Positions 45,766 to 55,906 are shown, counted from the first letter of the stretch. The stretch is 64,000 bases of DNA from WHSW01 sp963742205 (GCA_963742205.1 CAVUKZ010000010.1:186001-250000); one strand, 5' to 3'. Numbers and translations are program-made. The notes: generated by a model from the letters alone, not told the origin.

Positions 45766-46911
45766 TTGAACTTCGAGCTCTCAGACGAGCAGCGGCTGCT
45801 GCGTGACACCGTCCGCGACTTCGCGCGCAACGAGGTCGCCCCCGTGGCCGAGGAGCTGGACCGGACCAAGTCCTTTCCCTACGAGATCGTGGCCAAGCTG
45901 GGCGAGCTCGGCCTGATGGGCATCCCGTTTCCGGAGGAGTACGGGGGCGGGGGCGGCGACACGCTGTCCTACGCGCTCGCGGTGGAGGAACTCGCCCGGA
46001 TCGACTCCTCCGTGTGCATCACGCTGGCCGCGCACACCTCGCTCGGGACGATGCCGATCCACCTCTGGGGCACCGACGAGCAGAAGTCGGAATGGTTGCC
46101 GGCGCTGTGCCGCGGCGAGCGGCTGGCCGCGTTCGGGCTCACCGAGCCCGAGGCCGGCTCCGACGCGGGCGCGACCCGGACGCGGGCGCGGCTCGACGAC
46201 GGCGAGTGGGAGATCGACGGCGCGAAGCAGTTCATCACCAACGCGGGCACGGAGATCTCGGGGTGCGTGACGATCACCGCAGTGACCGGCGAACAGGACG
46301 GTAGGCGCGAGATCTCGAACGTCATCGTCCCGAACGGGACCCCCGGCTACGAGCTCGGCGAGCCCTACCGGAAGATGGGCTGGAACGCCTCCGATACGCG
46401 CCCGCTCACCTTCGACGGCTGCCGTGTACCGGAGTCGAACCTGCTCGGCCGCCGCGGCGAGGGCTTCAAGAACTTCCTCCACATCCTCGACGGCGGGCGG
46501 ATCGGCGTCGCGGCGATGGGGGTCGGGCTGGCGCAGGGCGCGCTCGACGAGGCGATCGCGTACGCCAAGGAGCGGCGCGCGTTCGGCCAGCCGATCTCCA
46601 AGTTCCAGGCGATCCAGGCGAAGATCGCCGACATCTCGGCCCAGATCGAGGCGGCGCGCCTGCTCACCTGGCGGGCGGCGCTCGAAAAGGACGCCGGCCA
46701 GTCGTTCACGCTCACGGCGGCGCAGGCGAAGCTCATCACCGGGCGGCTCGCCGTTCGCGCCACGGAGGAGGCGGTGCAGATCCACGGCGGCTACGGCTAC
46801 ATCGAGGAGTACCCCGTCTGCCGCTTCTACCGCGACGCGAAGATCCTCACCATCGGCGAGGGCACGGACGAGGTGCAGCAGATGGTGATCGCCCGCCAGC
46901 TGGGATGTTGA
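45766..46911 (+). CDS. Acyl-CoA dehydrogenase
   Basis: A 381-residue FAD-dependent dehydrogenase that oxidises acyl-CoA and passes electrons to ETF. It begins NFELSDEQRLLRDTVRDFAR and contains AFGLTEPEAGSDAGATRT, WEIDGAKQFITNAGTE, and the C-terminal VQIHGGYGYIEEYPVCRFYR followed by GEGTDEVQQMVI, whose Glu is in the position of the catalytic base. The start is a TTG at 45766. A stable inverted repeat follows the stop. Substrate chain length is not evident, but a short- or medium-chain member is likely. Confidence 0.93.
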   Translation: MNFELSDEQRLLRDTVRDFARNEVAPVAEELDRTKSFPYEIVAKLGELGLMGIPFPEEYGGGGGDTLSYALAVEELARIDSSVCITLAAHTSLGTMPIHLWGTDEQKSEWLPALCRGERLAAFGLTEPEAGSDAGATRTRARLDDGEWEIDGAKQFITNAGTEISGCVTITAVTGEQDGRREISNVIVPNGTPGYELGEPYRKMGWNASDTRPLTFDGCRVPESNLLGRRGEGFKNFLHILDGGRIGVAAMGVGLAQGALDEAIAYAKERRAFGQPISKFQAIQAKIADISAQIEAARLLTWRAALEKDAGQSFTLTAAQAKLITGRLAVRATEEAVQIHGGYGYIEEYPVCRFYRDAKILTIGEGTDEVQQMVIARQLGC

Positions 46912-46922
46912 CCGCCTAATTT

Positions 46923-46942
46923 GCGGATTCGTCCGAATCCGC
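46923..46942. terminator. Inverted repeat after the acyl-CoA dehydrogenase gene
   Basis: Perfect nine-base arms GCGGATTCG and CGAATCCGC around TC, about 12 bp after the stop codon. It lacks a T tail but would form a strong stem and is the best terminator candidate for the hxlR-dehydrogenase transcript. Confidence 0.55.
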
Positions 46943-47012
46943 ACGAAATCACGTCCGCAGGCCGCGCTTAGACTCGGCTCGACAAGTCACCTTTCTGCGT
47001 CGAGGAGAGTCG

Positions 47013-47225
47013 ATGGAGGGTCAGGACAGCAACTCGAGGTGGCAGGAGATCGCCGCCCTACAGGATGAGTTCGAGGGTCCGGCGGTGGTGGTGCCGATCT
47101 GCGTCAGCCGCCTCGACGGACGTCGGCACGAGCTCTCGCCGAAGGCCCGCAGCTTCGCCGAGGCGCTTTCGTTCTCGGAGTCGTGGACGCGGATCTCGGA
47201 CGCGCGCCACAAACGGGCCGCCTGA
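47013..47225 (+). CDS. Small hypothetical protein
   Basis: A 70-residue ORF with a good Shine-Dalgarno (GAGGAGAGTCG before the ATG). It is soluble, with no cysteine-rich motif, signal peptide or membrane helix; the middle reads PAVVVPICVSRLDGRRHELS. No family was recognised. It ends 11 bp before the convergent PRC-barrel gene. Confidence 0.5.
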   Translation: MEGQDSNSRWQEIAALQDEFEGPAVVVPICVSRLDGRRHELSPKARSFAEALSFSESWTRISDARHKRAA

Positions 47226-47236
47226 TCTGAATCGGC

Positions 47237-47644
47237 TCAGTCCGTCGGGGCCCGGGCGCTGACCGCGTCGTCGGCGCGCTCGGCCAGTTCGGCGGCGCGG
47301 CCGGCGTCGACCGCGATCCCGTAGTGCGCGAGCAGCTCGCGCTCGCCGGCGACGCTGAGCTCGGCCTCGCGGTCGGCGTGCGGCGCGGCGCGAATCTGTT
47401 CGCGGGTGTAGGGGACCCACACGTGCCCGACGCCCTCGACCGCATCGCGTGCGGGTACCAACGCGTAGTGGCCGAAACGCCCCATGCGCGCCAACAGCCA
47501 CTCAGGGGCGCCGCTGGACTCGTCGACCAGCACCCCCTCGACCCTGCCGACCGGCTCGCCCGTGAGCCCGTCGAGGCGGTGGCCGGACCAGGCCAGGACC
47601 TCGGCGACCTCGGCCTGGTGATCGCTCCCGGTGGCTTCAGCCAT
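47237..47644 (-). CDS. PRC-barrel domain protein
   Basis: A 135-residue protein. The N-terminal ~80 residues (SGHRLDGLTGEPVGRVEGVL, DESSGAPEWLLARMGRFGHY) form a PRC-barrel, a small beta barrel used in RimM and photosynthetic reaction-centre H subunits. The C-terminal part is helical and charged (AELAERADDAVSARAP). Its function is unknown; PRC-barrel stress proteins are common in Actinobacteria. It overlaps the end of meaB by 8 bp. Confidence 0.75.
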   Translation of the reverse strand: MAEATGSDHQAEVAEVLAWSGHRLDGLTGEPVGRVEGVLVDESSGAPEWLLARMGRFGHYALVPARDAVEGVGHVWVPYTREQIRAAPHADREAELSVAGERELLAHYGIAVDAGRAAELAERADDAVSARAPTD

Positions 47645-48602
47645 CGCGCTCTCGTTCTAGCAACTCGCGCGCGGCCGTGGCTGGATCGATCTCGCGGCGG
47701 ACGACGCGGTCGAGCAGCTCCGTGAGCTCGGGGTCGCTTGACGCGCGCTCGGAGAGCTCGCGCCGCAGCCGCCAGGCGGCGATTCCGAGCACCTCTGCAC
47801 GCAGGTTGCGCGCCCGGCGCTCGGCCAGGGTGCCCGCGGCGGCGATGTGCTCGCCGTGCGCGTCGACCGTGCGCAGGAGCTCGGCGATCCCCTCCCCCTT
47901 GGTCGCCTCGGTGCGCACGACCGGCACCTTCCAGTCGCGGTCGGGCCCGAGCGCCAGCACGCCCTTGACCTCACGGATCATCGTGTCCGCGAGCGGGTGC
48001 TCGGCCTTGTTGACCACGATCACGTCGGGGATCTCCATCACGCCCGCCTTCAGCGCCTGGATCGAGTCGCCGGAGCCGGGCATCAGGGCGAGGACGATCG
48101 TGTCGGCGTGGTCGACGACGTCGATCTCGCCCTGGCCGACGCCGACGGTCTCGAGCAGGATGTCGTCCTTGCCCGAGGCATCCATCAGCAGGGCCGCCTG
48201 CAGGGCCGCCTCGGCGAGCCCGCCCAGCGAGCCCCGGGTCGCCATCGAGCGGATGAAGATGCCTGGGTCGAGGAAGTGGTCGGAGAGGCGGATGCGGTCG
48301 CCCAGGACGGCACCGTGAGTGAACGGGCTCGAGGGATCGATCGAGAGCACCCCCACCTCGCGGTCGGCCTTGCGCAGCTCCGCGCAAATCGCCCCGATCA
48401 GGGTGCTCTTGCCGACGCCGGGCGGCCCCGTGAGGCCGACGATTCGCGCCTCACCGGTGCGCGGGAAGAGCTCCGCCACCAGTCGGTCGCCCTCGGGGTC
48501 GTGGTTCTCGACCAGGCTGATCGCGCGCGCCAGCGCCCGCTTGTCCCCGCCGACGAGGCGCTCGGCGAGGGAGTCGGTGGTCTTCTCGGGCGCGTCGGCC
48601 AA
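47637..48602 (-). CDS. meaB: Methylmalonyl-CoA mutase-associated GTPase
   Basis: About 321 residues. A G3E-type GTPase that protects and reactivates B12-dependent mutases. The P-loop is GLTGPPGVGKSTLIGAIC, followed by SIDPSSPFTHGAVLGDRIRL, FIRSMATRGSLGGLAEAA, LLETVGVGQGEIDVVDHAD and VVNKAEHPLADT. The start is a TTG at 48602, chosen because the upstream frame is a low-complexity shadow. It is 12 kb from the mutase genes, which it presumably serves. It is divergent from the acyltransferase gene across 27 bp. Confidence 0.88.
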   Translation of the reverse strand: MADAPEKTTDSLAERLVGGDKRALARAISLVENHDPEGDRLVAELFPRTGEARIVGLTGPPGVGKSTLIGAICAELRKADREVGVLSIDPSSPFTHGAVLGDRIRLSDHFLDPGIFIRSMATRGSLGGLAEAALQAALLMDASGKDDILLETVGVGQGEIDVVDHADTIVLALMPGSGDSIQALKAGVMEIPDVIVVNKAEHPLADTMIREVKGVLALGPDRDWKVPVVRTEATKGEGIAELLRTVDAHGEHIAAAGTLAERRARNLRAEVLGIAAWRLRRELSERASSDPELTELLDRVVRREIDPATAARELLERERDG

Positions 48603-48629
48603 GGCGGCGAGTCTAGAGTCCGCGCCGCC

Positions 48630-49250
48630 GTGATCCGGACGCTCCGCTTCCTCGCCGCCAACGACATGCTCACGCTGCAGTACGCGCGCCTGCTCTGGCG
48701 CTATCTGTGGCGGCGCTACCTGACCACCGCCGGCTGGCGCTGGGAGACGGACGGGCCGGTTTTCTTCGGCCGCGATCTGCAGGTGCAGATCGCCAAGCGC
48801 GGCAAGGTGCGCTTCGGGCGCTTCGTCTGGATCGGCGACGGGACCAAGATCCGCTGTCACGAGGGCGAGGTGATGATCGGCCAGAAGACGGTGCTCGGTC
48901 AGGAGTGCACGATCTCGGCCTACCGCCACGTGCGAATCGGCGAGCAGTGCGTCGTCGCCGACCGGGCGATGTTCATCGACTTCGACCACGGCGTGGTCGA
49001 AGTCGAGCGCCCGATCCGCCACCAGGGGATCTACATGCGCGACGTGGACGTCGGCTCGAACGTGTGGATCGGGTACGGCGCCTGTGTGCTGCGCGGAACC
49101 AGGGTGGGCGACAACTCGATCGTCGGGACGAACGCGGTGGTGACGAAGGACGTGCCCGCGAACGCTGTCGTGGGCGGCGTCCCGGCGCGGGTCCTGCGGA
49201 TGCGCGAGGTCCCGCAGACTCTGCGCTGGTCCGACCCGGTGGAGCCTTAG
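48630..49250 (+). CDS. Hexapeptide-repeat acyltransferase
   Basis: A ~206-residue protein in the maltose/galactoside acetyltransferase class. Imperfect hexapeptides (GRFVWIGDGTKIRC, GQKTVLGQECTISA) and the C-terminal NSIVGTNAVVTKDVPANAVV with GGVPARVLR are diagnostic of the left-handed beta helix. The start is a GTG at 48630, although an ATG at 48666 is equally possible. The acyl acceptor may be a sugar or sugar nucleotide, given the envelope-polymer genes in this region. Confidence 0.83.
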   Translation: MIRTLRFLAANDMLTLQYARLLWRYLWRRYLTTAGWRWETDGPVFFGRDLQVQIAKRGKVRFGRFVWIGDGTKIRCHEGEVMIGQKTVLGQECTISAYRHVRIGEQCVVADRAMFIDFDHGVVEVERPIRHQGIYMRDVDVGSNVWIGYGACVLRGTRVGDNSIVGTNAVVTKDVPANAVVGGVPARVLRMREVPQTLRWSDPVEP

Positions 49251-49255
49251 CGCCG

Positions 49256-49465
49256 CTACTCGGACCGGGGGGTGATCCGGAAGATCGAGACGACCTCGGC
49301 CTGGTGCGCCTCTGGGTGCACGACGTAAGCGCTCGGGCCGCCGCCGAACCACGCGGCGTTCTCGTTCTCGCCCACGTAGATGCCGGGGTGGTGCCTGCCG
49401 TTCGCATCCTCGACCCAGACCTTCTCGCCCTCGGTGAACGCCTGGGGTGCATTCGGGTCGTTCAT
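49256..49465 (-). CDS. Small hypothetical protein
   Basis: A 69-residue protein. VWVEDANGRHHPGIYVGENE and YVVHPEAHQAEVVSIFRI read like a small beta-rich (SH3-like) domain. No cysteines, signal or membrane segment. It lies 14 bp from the glycosyltransferase gene on the same strand and is convergent with the acyltransferase gene. Function unknown. Confidence 0.55.
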   Translation of the reverse strand: MNDPNAPQAFTEGEKVWVEDANGRHHPGIYVGENENAAWFGGGPSAYVVHPEAHQAEVVSIFRITPRSE

Positions 49466-49479
49466 GTGCTCCAGCCTAG

Positions 49480-50673
49480 TCAGGCCCGGCTCGGCTCGCC
49501 GGCGAGCTCCGCGTAGATCTCGCTCGTGCGCTCGGCGACGTCGGCCCAGTCGAACCGCAGCACATGCTCGGAGCCCTCGGCCACGAGCCGGTCGCGCAGG
49601 GCGCGGTCCGTGAGCACCCGCTCGACCATCTCCCCGAGCGCCTGCGAGTCGCGGGCGCGGAAGCGCAGCCCGGCCTCGTTGTGGGGGACGACCTCTCGCA
49701 GGCCCCCCGTGTCGGCGACGATGCAGGGGCAGCCGGAGGCCATCGCCTCCAGCGCGACGAGGCCGAACGGCTCGTAGATCGACGGCACCACGCAGACGTC
49801 GGCGATCCGATAGAGCGAATGCAGGACGTCGTCGCCGATCCAGCCGAGAAACGTCCCGTGGCCCATCAGCCCGAGCTCGGCGGCCTGGGCGCGCAACTCG
49901 CCCTCGTGGGTGCCCGAACCGGCGACGAGGAACCGCGTTCCCGGGACCGCCTCGACCAGCCGCGGCATCGCCTCCAGCGCGAGCTGAAAGCCCTTCTCGT
50001 ACACGAGCCGTCCGATCAGCAGCACGAGGTTCTCGTCCGGGGCGGCGAACTCGGCCCGCAGGCGCGCGAGCTCGGGCGCGTCGTGGGGCTGCAGGTCGCC
50101 GGGATCGATGCCGTTCGGGATCACGACGACGGAGCTCTCGTCGGCCCCGAAAATGTCCACGATCTGCTCGCGCATGTAGTACGAGCAGGCGATCACCCGG
50201 TCGGAGCGGTTGGTGATCCAGCGCTCGACGCCGTGGATGTGGCTCTGCGGGTGCTTGTCGACCCACCCCTGGTGGCGGCCGTACTCGGTCGCGTGGATCG
50301 TGGTCACCAGCGGCGCGTCGAAGCGGCGCGCCAGGTGGTCGCCGGCCATCGCCACGAGCCAGTCGTGGCCGTGCACGAGGTCGAAGTCGTAACGGTCGCC
50401 GAGCTCGACCCCGGCGGCGAGCATGTCGGCGTTCATGCGCTCGACCCAGGCGACGAACTCGCTCAGGTCGGTGGGCCGGGTCGGCTCACGAACCCGGTGG
50501 ATGTTGACCCCACCGACGACCTCCTCCGGCGGCGACTCCTCGCTGCCGCGGGTGAGGACGTGAACCTCGGTCCCCTCGCGGGCCAGGCCCTCGGAGAGCT
50601 TGCGCACGTGCCGGGCGAGCCCGCCCTCGATCAGCGGCGGGTACTCCCAGGAGAGGATCAGGACTCGGCTCAA
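49480..50673 (-). CDS. Glycosyltransferase family 4 (glycogen/trehalose-type actinobacterial GT4)
   Basis: A 397-residue GT-B retaining transferase. It starts SRVLILSWEYPPLIEGGLAR, the starch-synthase-like glycine loop. VIPNGIDPGDLQ and LLIGRLVYEKGFQLALEAMP are in the linker and second domain, and VPSIYEPFGLVALEAMASGC holds the conserved E-x7-E. Actinobacterial homologues include the GlgA/GlgM-type alpha-1,4-glucosyl transferases and mannosyltransferases; the donor here is uncertain. Confidence 0.82.
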   Translation of the reverse strand: MSRVLILSWEYPPLIEGGLARHVRKLSEGLAREGTEVHVLTRGSEESPPEEVVGGVNIHRVREPTRPTDLSEFVAWVERMNADMLAAGVELGDRYDFDLVHGHDWLVAMAGDHLARRFDAPLVTTIHATEYGRHQGWVDKHPQSHIHGVERWITNRSDRVIACSYYMREQIVDIFGADESSVVVIPNGIDPGDLQPHDAPELARLRAEFAAPDENLVLLIGRLVYEKGFQLALEAMPRLVEAVPGTRFLVAGSGTHEGELRAQAAELGLMGHGTFLGWIGDDVLHSLYRIADVCVVPSIYEPFGLVALEAMASGCPCIVADTGGLREVVPHNEAGLRFRARDSQALGEMVERVLTDRALRDRLVAEGSEHVLRFDWADVAERTSEIYAELAGEPSRA

Positions 50674-50995
50674 AAAGATCTGAGGGTGACGGGGCCGGGC
50701 GCGTCAGGGTATCTGAGAGGCCCGTGGTCCAGGGTCAAAAGCCGCGGCGTTCGCGTTGCCGGCCAGAGGAGGAACCGACTGATCGGGGACAGAAGAGCGG
50801 TCATGGCGCGACCCTAGGCGGACGGCAATCGAGTCGCATCGGTACTCGGTCCCGAACCGGCTCGGCGCTCGCTACCGAAGCGGGTCCACGGAGTCGACGA
50901 CCAGGTCCGCCCTCGAAAGTCCGGTGGTGAGCAGGCAGTCCCCTCAGTAGTGACTACGGAGGTCATTTCGCACCCCGAATGGCAGAGTCGGGGAC
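50674..50995. other. Noncoding region between the glycosyltransferase and narK
   Basis: About 320 bp between divergent genes; no convincing ORF. It must hold the promoters for the glycosyltransferase and the nar cluster. A hairpin lies against the narK start. An imperfect pair TCGGTA (50839) and TACCGA (50873) is 28 bp apart and may be chance. No FNR box (TTGAT-N4-ATCAA) was recognised. Confidence 0.5.
50973..50993 (+). promoter_or_regulatory. Hairpin next to the narK start codon
   Basis: CCCCGA and TCGGGG flank a 9-base loop and end three bases before the GTG at 50996. In the mRNA this stem would pair the purine-rich segment that would act as ribosome-binding site and could modulate narK translation. 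Stem length is only six base pairs. Confidence 0.4.
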
Positions 50996-52234
50996 GTGGA
51001 AACAACGGTGCCCGACGGCGCCCCCACGGGCGGTGGGACGCCGACGAAAGAGCTCTCGCTCGCGACGGTGTCGTTCACCGTCTGTTTCTACGCCTGGGCT
51101 CTGCTCGGTCCGCTCGGCCCCGACCTGCAGGATCAGCTCGGTCTCTCCGACGGCCAGCTGGCCCTGACCATTTCTATCCCCGTCGTGCTGGGATCACTGA
51201 TGCGAATCCCGCTCGGTGTACTCACGGATCGGTACGGCGGCCGGATGATGTTCACGCTGCTCATGGCGTTTACTCCGATCCCGCTGATCGGACTCGCCCT
51301 TCTGAACGATTCCTGGGGAGCGGTTCTGGTCCTTGGATTCCTGCTCGGTTTCACCGGAGCGTCGTTCGCCGTCGGCGTTCCGTTCGTCAACCGCTGGTAT
51401 CCGCCTGACCGTCAGGGCTTCGCGCTCGGGATCTACGGGATCGGTATGGGCGGCACCGTGCTCGCCGCACTGACCGCGCCCAAGATCGCCGATGCGATCA
51501 GCCTCGACGCTCCGTTTTGGATCGCCGCCGCAGTCGTGGCCGTGATGGCGGTCGTCTTCTGGCTCACTGCCGAGAACGCACCGGGCTCAGCGGCGCTCGG
51601 CTCGGGGCGGATGCTGGACACGCTGTCCGTGTTCCGCGGCAAGGGCAGCGGCCGCGCCTGGTCCCTGACGCTGTTCTATTTCCTGGCCTTTGGCGGCTTC
51701 GTCGCGATGTTCCTCTACCTGCCGAAGCTCTTGGTCGACGTCCACGATCTGTCCAAGACCGACGCCGGTGCCCGCGCCGCCGGCTTTGCCCTGCTCGCCG
51801 TAATCGCCCGACCCGTGGGTGGCACCCTGGCCGACCGCGCCGGAGCCCGCGCCGTACTCACCGCGTCCTTCGTCGGGACCGCCGCGCTCGCGCTCGTGAT
51901 CGCGGCCTCCTACGAGGAAATGGTGCCCCTGACCATCGCCTGCCTGTCCCTGGCCGTCTTCCTCGGCCTCGGGACCGGAGCCGTGTTCAGGCTCGTCCCC
52001 GAGTGGTTCCCCGACTCCGTCGGTGCCGTCACCGGCGTCGTCGGCGCCGCGGGCGGCCTCGGGGGATTCTTCCCGCCCCTCGTCATGGCCTTGGTGAAAG
52101 GTGTGACCGGGACGTATACGCTCGGTTTCGTGCTTTTGGCCGTGGTGGCCATCACCGCCCTCCTGGTCCTCCGGGCCCAGGGGCGAACGCGCGGAGCGGC
52201 GACCCCGGACGTCGCCGCAGGCCCGGTGGGATGA
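50996..52234 (+). CDS. narK: Nitrate/nitrite transporter (NarK family MFS)
   Basis: A 412-residue permease with twelve hydrophobic segments, importing nitrate and/or exporting nitrite. The MFS loop 2-3 motif is PLGVLTDRYGGRMM, and the nitrate signature FVNRWYPPDRQGFALGIYGI and GAAGGLGGFFPPLVMALVKG are of the NNP subfamily. GTG at 50996 is used; there are other possible starts a few codons away. It overlaps narG by ATGA, the head of the operon. Confidence 0.9.
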   Translation: METTVPDGAPTGGGTPTKELSLATVSFTVCFYAWALLGPLGPDLQDQLGLSDGQLALTISIPVVLGSLMRIPLGVLTDRYGGRMMFTLLMAFTPIPLIGLALLNDSWGAVLVLGFLLGFTGASFAVGVPFVNRWYPPDRQGFALGIYGIGMGGTVLAALTAPKIADAISLDAPFWIAAAVVAVMAVVFWLTAENAPGSAALGSGRMLDTLSVFRGKGSGRAWSLTLFYFLAFGGFVAMFLYLPKLLVDVHDLSKTDAGARAAGFALLAVIARPVGGTLADRAGARAVLTASFVGTAALALVIAASYEEMVPLTIACLSLAVFLGLGTGAVFRLVPEWFPDSVGAVTGVVGAAGGLGGFFPPLVMALVKGVTGTYTLGFVLLAVVAITALLVLRAQGRTRGAATPDVAAGPVG

Positions 52235-55200
52235 GTCAGGGCCGCGCTCTCCTGCGCGCCCGTCAGTTCTTCGGACGGCCCGATCGCTCCGCGGACGGCT
52301 GGAACGAGGTCTCGACCTACGCTCGCGACTGGGAGGTTGCCTATCGACGCCGTTGGCAGCACGATCGCGTCGTTCGCTCCACGCACGGCGTCAACTGCAC
52401 CGGCTCGTGCTCGTGGAAGATCCACGTCAAGGACGGCCTTGTCACCTGGGAGACCCAGCAGACCGACTATCCATCCAACGGTCGCGACACGCCCGACTAC
52501 GAGCCGCGCGGGTGCCCCCGCGGAGCGTCGTTCTCGTGGTACCTCTACTCGCCGCTGCGCCCCAAGCATCCCTACGTGCGGGGCGTGCTCCTCGAGATGT
52601 ACCGCGACGCGCGGCGGCGCCTCGGCGACCCGGTCGAGGCCTGGGCATCGATCGTCGACGATCCCGAGCGTGCTCGCGCCTACAAATCGCAGCGCGGCAA
52701 GGGCGGCTTCGTCCGCGCCTCTTGGGAGGACGCCGCCGAGCTGATCGCCGCCGCCCACGTGCACACCGTCCGCCGCTACGGGCCGGACCGGATCGCGGGT
52801 TTCTCGCCGATCCCCGCGATGTCAATGGTCTCCTACACCGCCGGAACCCGCTTCCTGTCGCTGATTGGCGGGGTCTGCCTTTCCTTCTACGACTGGTACG
52901 CGGACCTGCCTCCAGCCTCACCGCAGATCTGGGGCGACCAGACCGATGTGCCGGAGTCCGCGGATTGGTGGAACTCGTCCTACATGATCCTCTGGGGCTC
53001 AAACATCCCCCAGACCCGGACTCCGGACGCGCACTTCATGACCGAGGCTCGATACAAGGGCCAGAAGGTCATCGTCGTCTCGCCCGACTACGCCGGGCAC
53101 ACCAAGTTCGCGGATCACTGGCTCCCGGCCACGGCCGGCACCGACGGCGCTCTGGCGATGGCCATGGGCCACGTCGCACTCAAGGAGTTCCACGTCGAGC
53201 GCGAGGTGCCTTACTTCCGCGACTACGCGCGCCGCTTCACGGACATGCCGATGCTCGTCTCGCTGCGCGAGCGCGCGGACGGCTCGTTGGTCGCCGATAC
53301 GTTCCTGCGCTCGGCGGACCTCGGCGACACCGAGGAGAACGCGGAGTGGAAGACGGTCGTCTGGGATGCGAGTCGCTCCGAGGCCGTCGCCCCCAACGGC
53401 TCGATCGGTTTCCGCTGGGGAGAGGCGAACGCCGGGCGCTGGAACCTGGACCTCGGCGAGGTAGATCCTGCGCTCACATTGCTCGGCGTCCACGAGGACC
53501 TGGTCGAGGTCACCCTGCCGTACTTCGACGGCGGCGAGACCGAGGGCGGAACGACGATCCGCAGGGGTGTCCCCGTCGCGCCGCGTCGGCGGGCGGCTCG
53601 TGACTACCGTCTTCGACCTGGCGCTGGCCCAGTACGGCGTCGGCCGTCCCGGGCTGCCGGGGGAGTGGCCGCGCGACTACGAGGACGCCGCCTCCGCCTA
53701 CACGCCGGCCTGGCAGCAGGCGATCACCGGCGTCGACGCCTCGATGTGCGTGCGGGTCGCGCGCGAGTTCGCCGACAACGCGGAGCGCACCGAGGGCCGG
53801 TCGATGATCGTCATGGGCGCCGGGACGAACCACTGGTTCCACTCCGATCAGACCTACCGGGCGATGCTGGCACTGGTCCTCTTCTGCGGGTGCCAGGGGG
53901 TCAACGGCGGCGGCTGGGCGCATTACGTCGGCCAGGAGAAGGTGCGCCCGATCACCGGCTGGGCCACGGTCGCCTTCGCGCTCGACTGGTCGCGACCACC
54001 GCGCCAGCAGGCGGCGACCCCGTTCTGGTACCTGGCCACCGATCAGTGGCGTTATGAGAGCTTCGGCTCCGAGGAGTTCACGTCGCCGGCCGGCAACGGC
54101 TCGCTCGGGGACCGGCACACCGCCGACTGTCATGCGCTCGCGGCCCGGCTCGGCTGGCTGCCGTCGTATCCGAGCTTCAACCGCAACCCGCTCGACCTCT
54201 GCGACGAGGCCCACGAGCGCGGCGTCGAGCCGGCTGAGCACGTGGTCTCGGAGCTGCAGGAGGGCAACCTGCGCTTCGCCTGCGAAGACCCGGACGACCC
54301 CGCCAACTTCCCGCGCGTGCTCTCGCTTTGGCGCGCGAACCTGATCGGCTCGTCGAGCAAGGGCCAGGAGTACTTCCTGCGTCACCTCCTCGGCGTGCCC
54401 GACGCCGCGGTCCGTGCCGACGAGACGACCCCGGACAAGCGCCCGCGCGAGGTCGAGTGGCGGGACGAGGCCCCGGTCGGCAAGCTCGACCTGTTCACGA
54501 CCCTCGACTTCCGGATGAACGGCTCGTGCGTGTACTCGGACGTCGTCCTCCCCGCCGCCACCTGGTACGAGAAGCACGACATCTCCAGCACGGACCTCCA
54601 TCCGTTCGTGCATCCGTTCAACGCCGCGATCCCTCCGCCCTGGGAGGCGAAGACCGACTGGGAAGCGTTCAACCTGATCGCGGCGCGCTTCAGCGAGCTC
54701 GCCGCCGACCACCTGGGCACACGCACCGACCTCGTCGCGGCGCCGCTCCTGCACGACACCCCCGAGGAGCTCGGCCAGCCCATGGGCCGCGTCCGGGATT
54801 GGAGGGCCGGCGAGTGCGACCCGATCCCGGGCACGACCATGCCGAAGCTGGTGTCCGTCGAGCGCGACTACGCGTCAGTGGCCGAGAAGATGACCGCGCT
54901 CGGGCCGCTGGTCGAGAGCGCGGGCATCGGCGCCAAGGGCGTGGCCTGGAAGCCCGAGCCCGAGGTGGCCGAGCTGGGGCGGCGAAACGGCCGGGCCAAC
55001 GGAGGCGGCCCCGCCGACGGGCGGCCATCGTTGCGCCGTGACGTCGACGTGTGCGAGGCGATCCTGGCGCTTTCGGGGACGACCAACGGCCGGCTCGCGG
55101 TCGAGGGCTTTCGGGCGCTGGAGAAGCAGACCGGTCTCGAGCTCGCGGATGTCCCGATCGAGCGAGCCGACGACCGGCTGACCTTCGGCGAGATCTCCGT

Positions 55201-55906
55201 GCAGCCGCGCAAGGTCATAGCCTCGGCAGAGTGGTCGGGACTCGAATCGCGCGACCGCCGCTACTCGCCGTTCACCGCCAACGTCGACCTGCTGATCCCG
55301 TGGCGGACGCTGACCGGGCGCCAGCAACTGTTCATCGACCACGAATGGATGCTGGACCTCGGAGAGGGCCTGCCCGCCTACCGGCCGCCGGTCGACGCCG
55401 GGCAGCTCGAAGGGCTCGGCGGCAAGCCCGACGCCGGCGACGCCCTCGAGGTCACGGTCCGCTATCTGACGCCGCACTCGAAGTGGTCGATCCACTCCGA
55501 GTTCCAGGACAACCTCACGATGCTGACCCTCTTCCGGGGCGGGCCGGTCATGTGGCTCTCGAATGAGGACGCCGAGAGGATCGATGTCGCCGACAACGAC
55601 TGGCTGGAGGTCTACAACCGCCATGGCACCGTCGCGTGCCGCGCCGCCGTCTCGCACCGGGTCCCCACGGGCGCGGCGCTCTTCTACCACTCGCAGGACC
55701 GCCACGTGAACGTCCCGCTATCCGAGATCTCGGGCGCGCGGGGAGGCACCGACAACTCCCTGACCCGCATCCAGATCAAGCCGAGCCACCTGATCGGCGG
55801 CTACGCCCAGCTCTCGTGGAGCTTCAACTACTACGGGCCGACGGGCCCGCAGCGCGACCAACTGATCATCGTCCGCAAGCGGCGCAGCGAGGTGGACTAC
55901 GGATGA
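52231..55906 (+). CDS. narG: Respiratory nitrate reductase alpha subunit (one frame break)
   Basis: About 1225 residues once corrected; the molybdenum catalytic subunit of membrane-bound nitrate reductase. The [4Fe-4S] site FS0 is HGVNCTGSCSWKIHVKDG with a later Cys in YEPRGCPRGASF. The Mo-binding segment is LSFYDWYADLPPASPQIWGD, with the Asp expected to ligate Mo. SNIPQTRTPDAHFMTEARYK and the C-terminal NRHGTVACRAAVSHR and IGGYAQLSWSFNYYG are typical. The frame breaks near 53580 (...RGVPVA to RRVGGRLVTTVFDLALAQYG); one GC restored in GTCGCGCGCC repairs it. There is no Tat signal, so the active site faces the cytoplasm. Confidence 0.92.

Noticed and set aside
47637..49352. 571-residue form of MeaB
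   Set aside because: The N-terminal ~250 residues are antisense to the hexapeptide acyltransferase gene; MeaB homology begins near 48600.
51517..52230. N-terminal extension of narG through narK
   Set aside because: The extension is Arg-rich shadow of narK; the ATG at 52231 in the ATGA overlap is the natural start.
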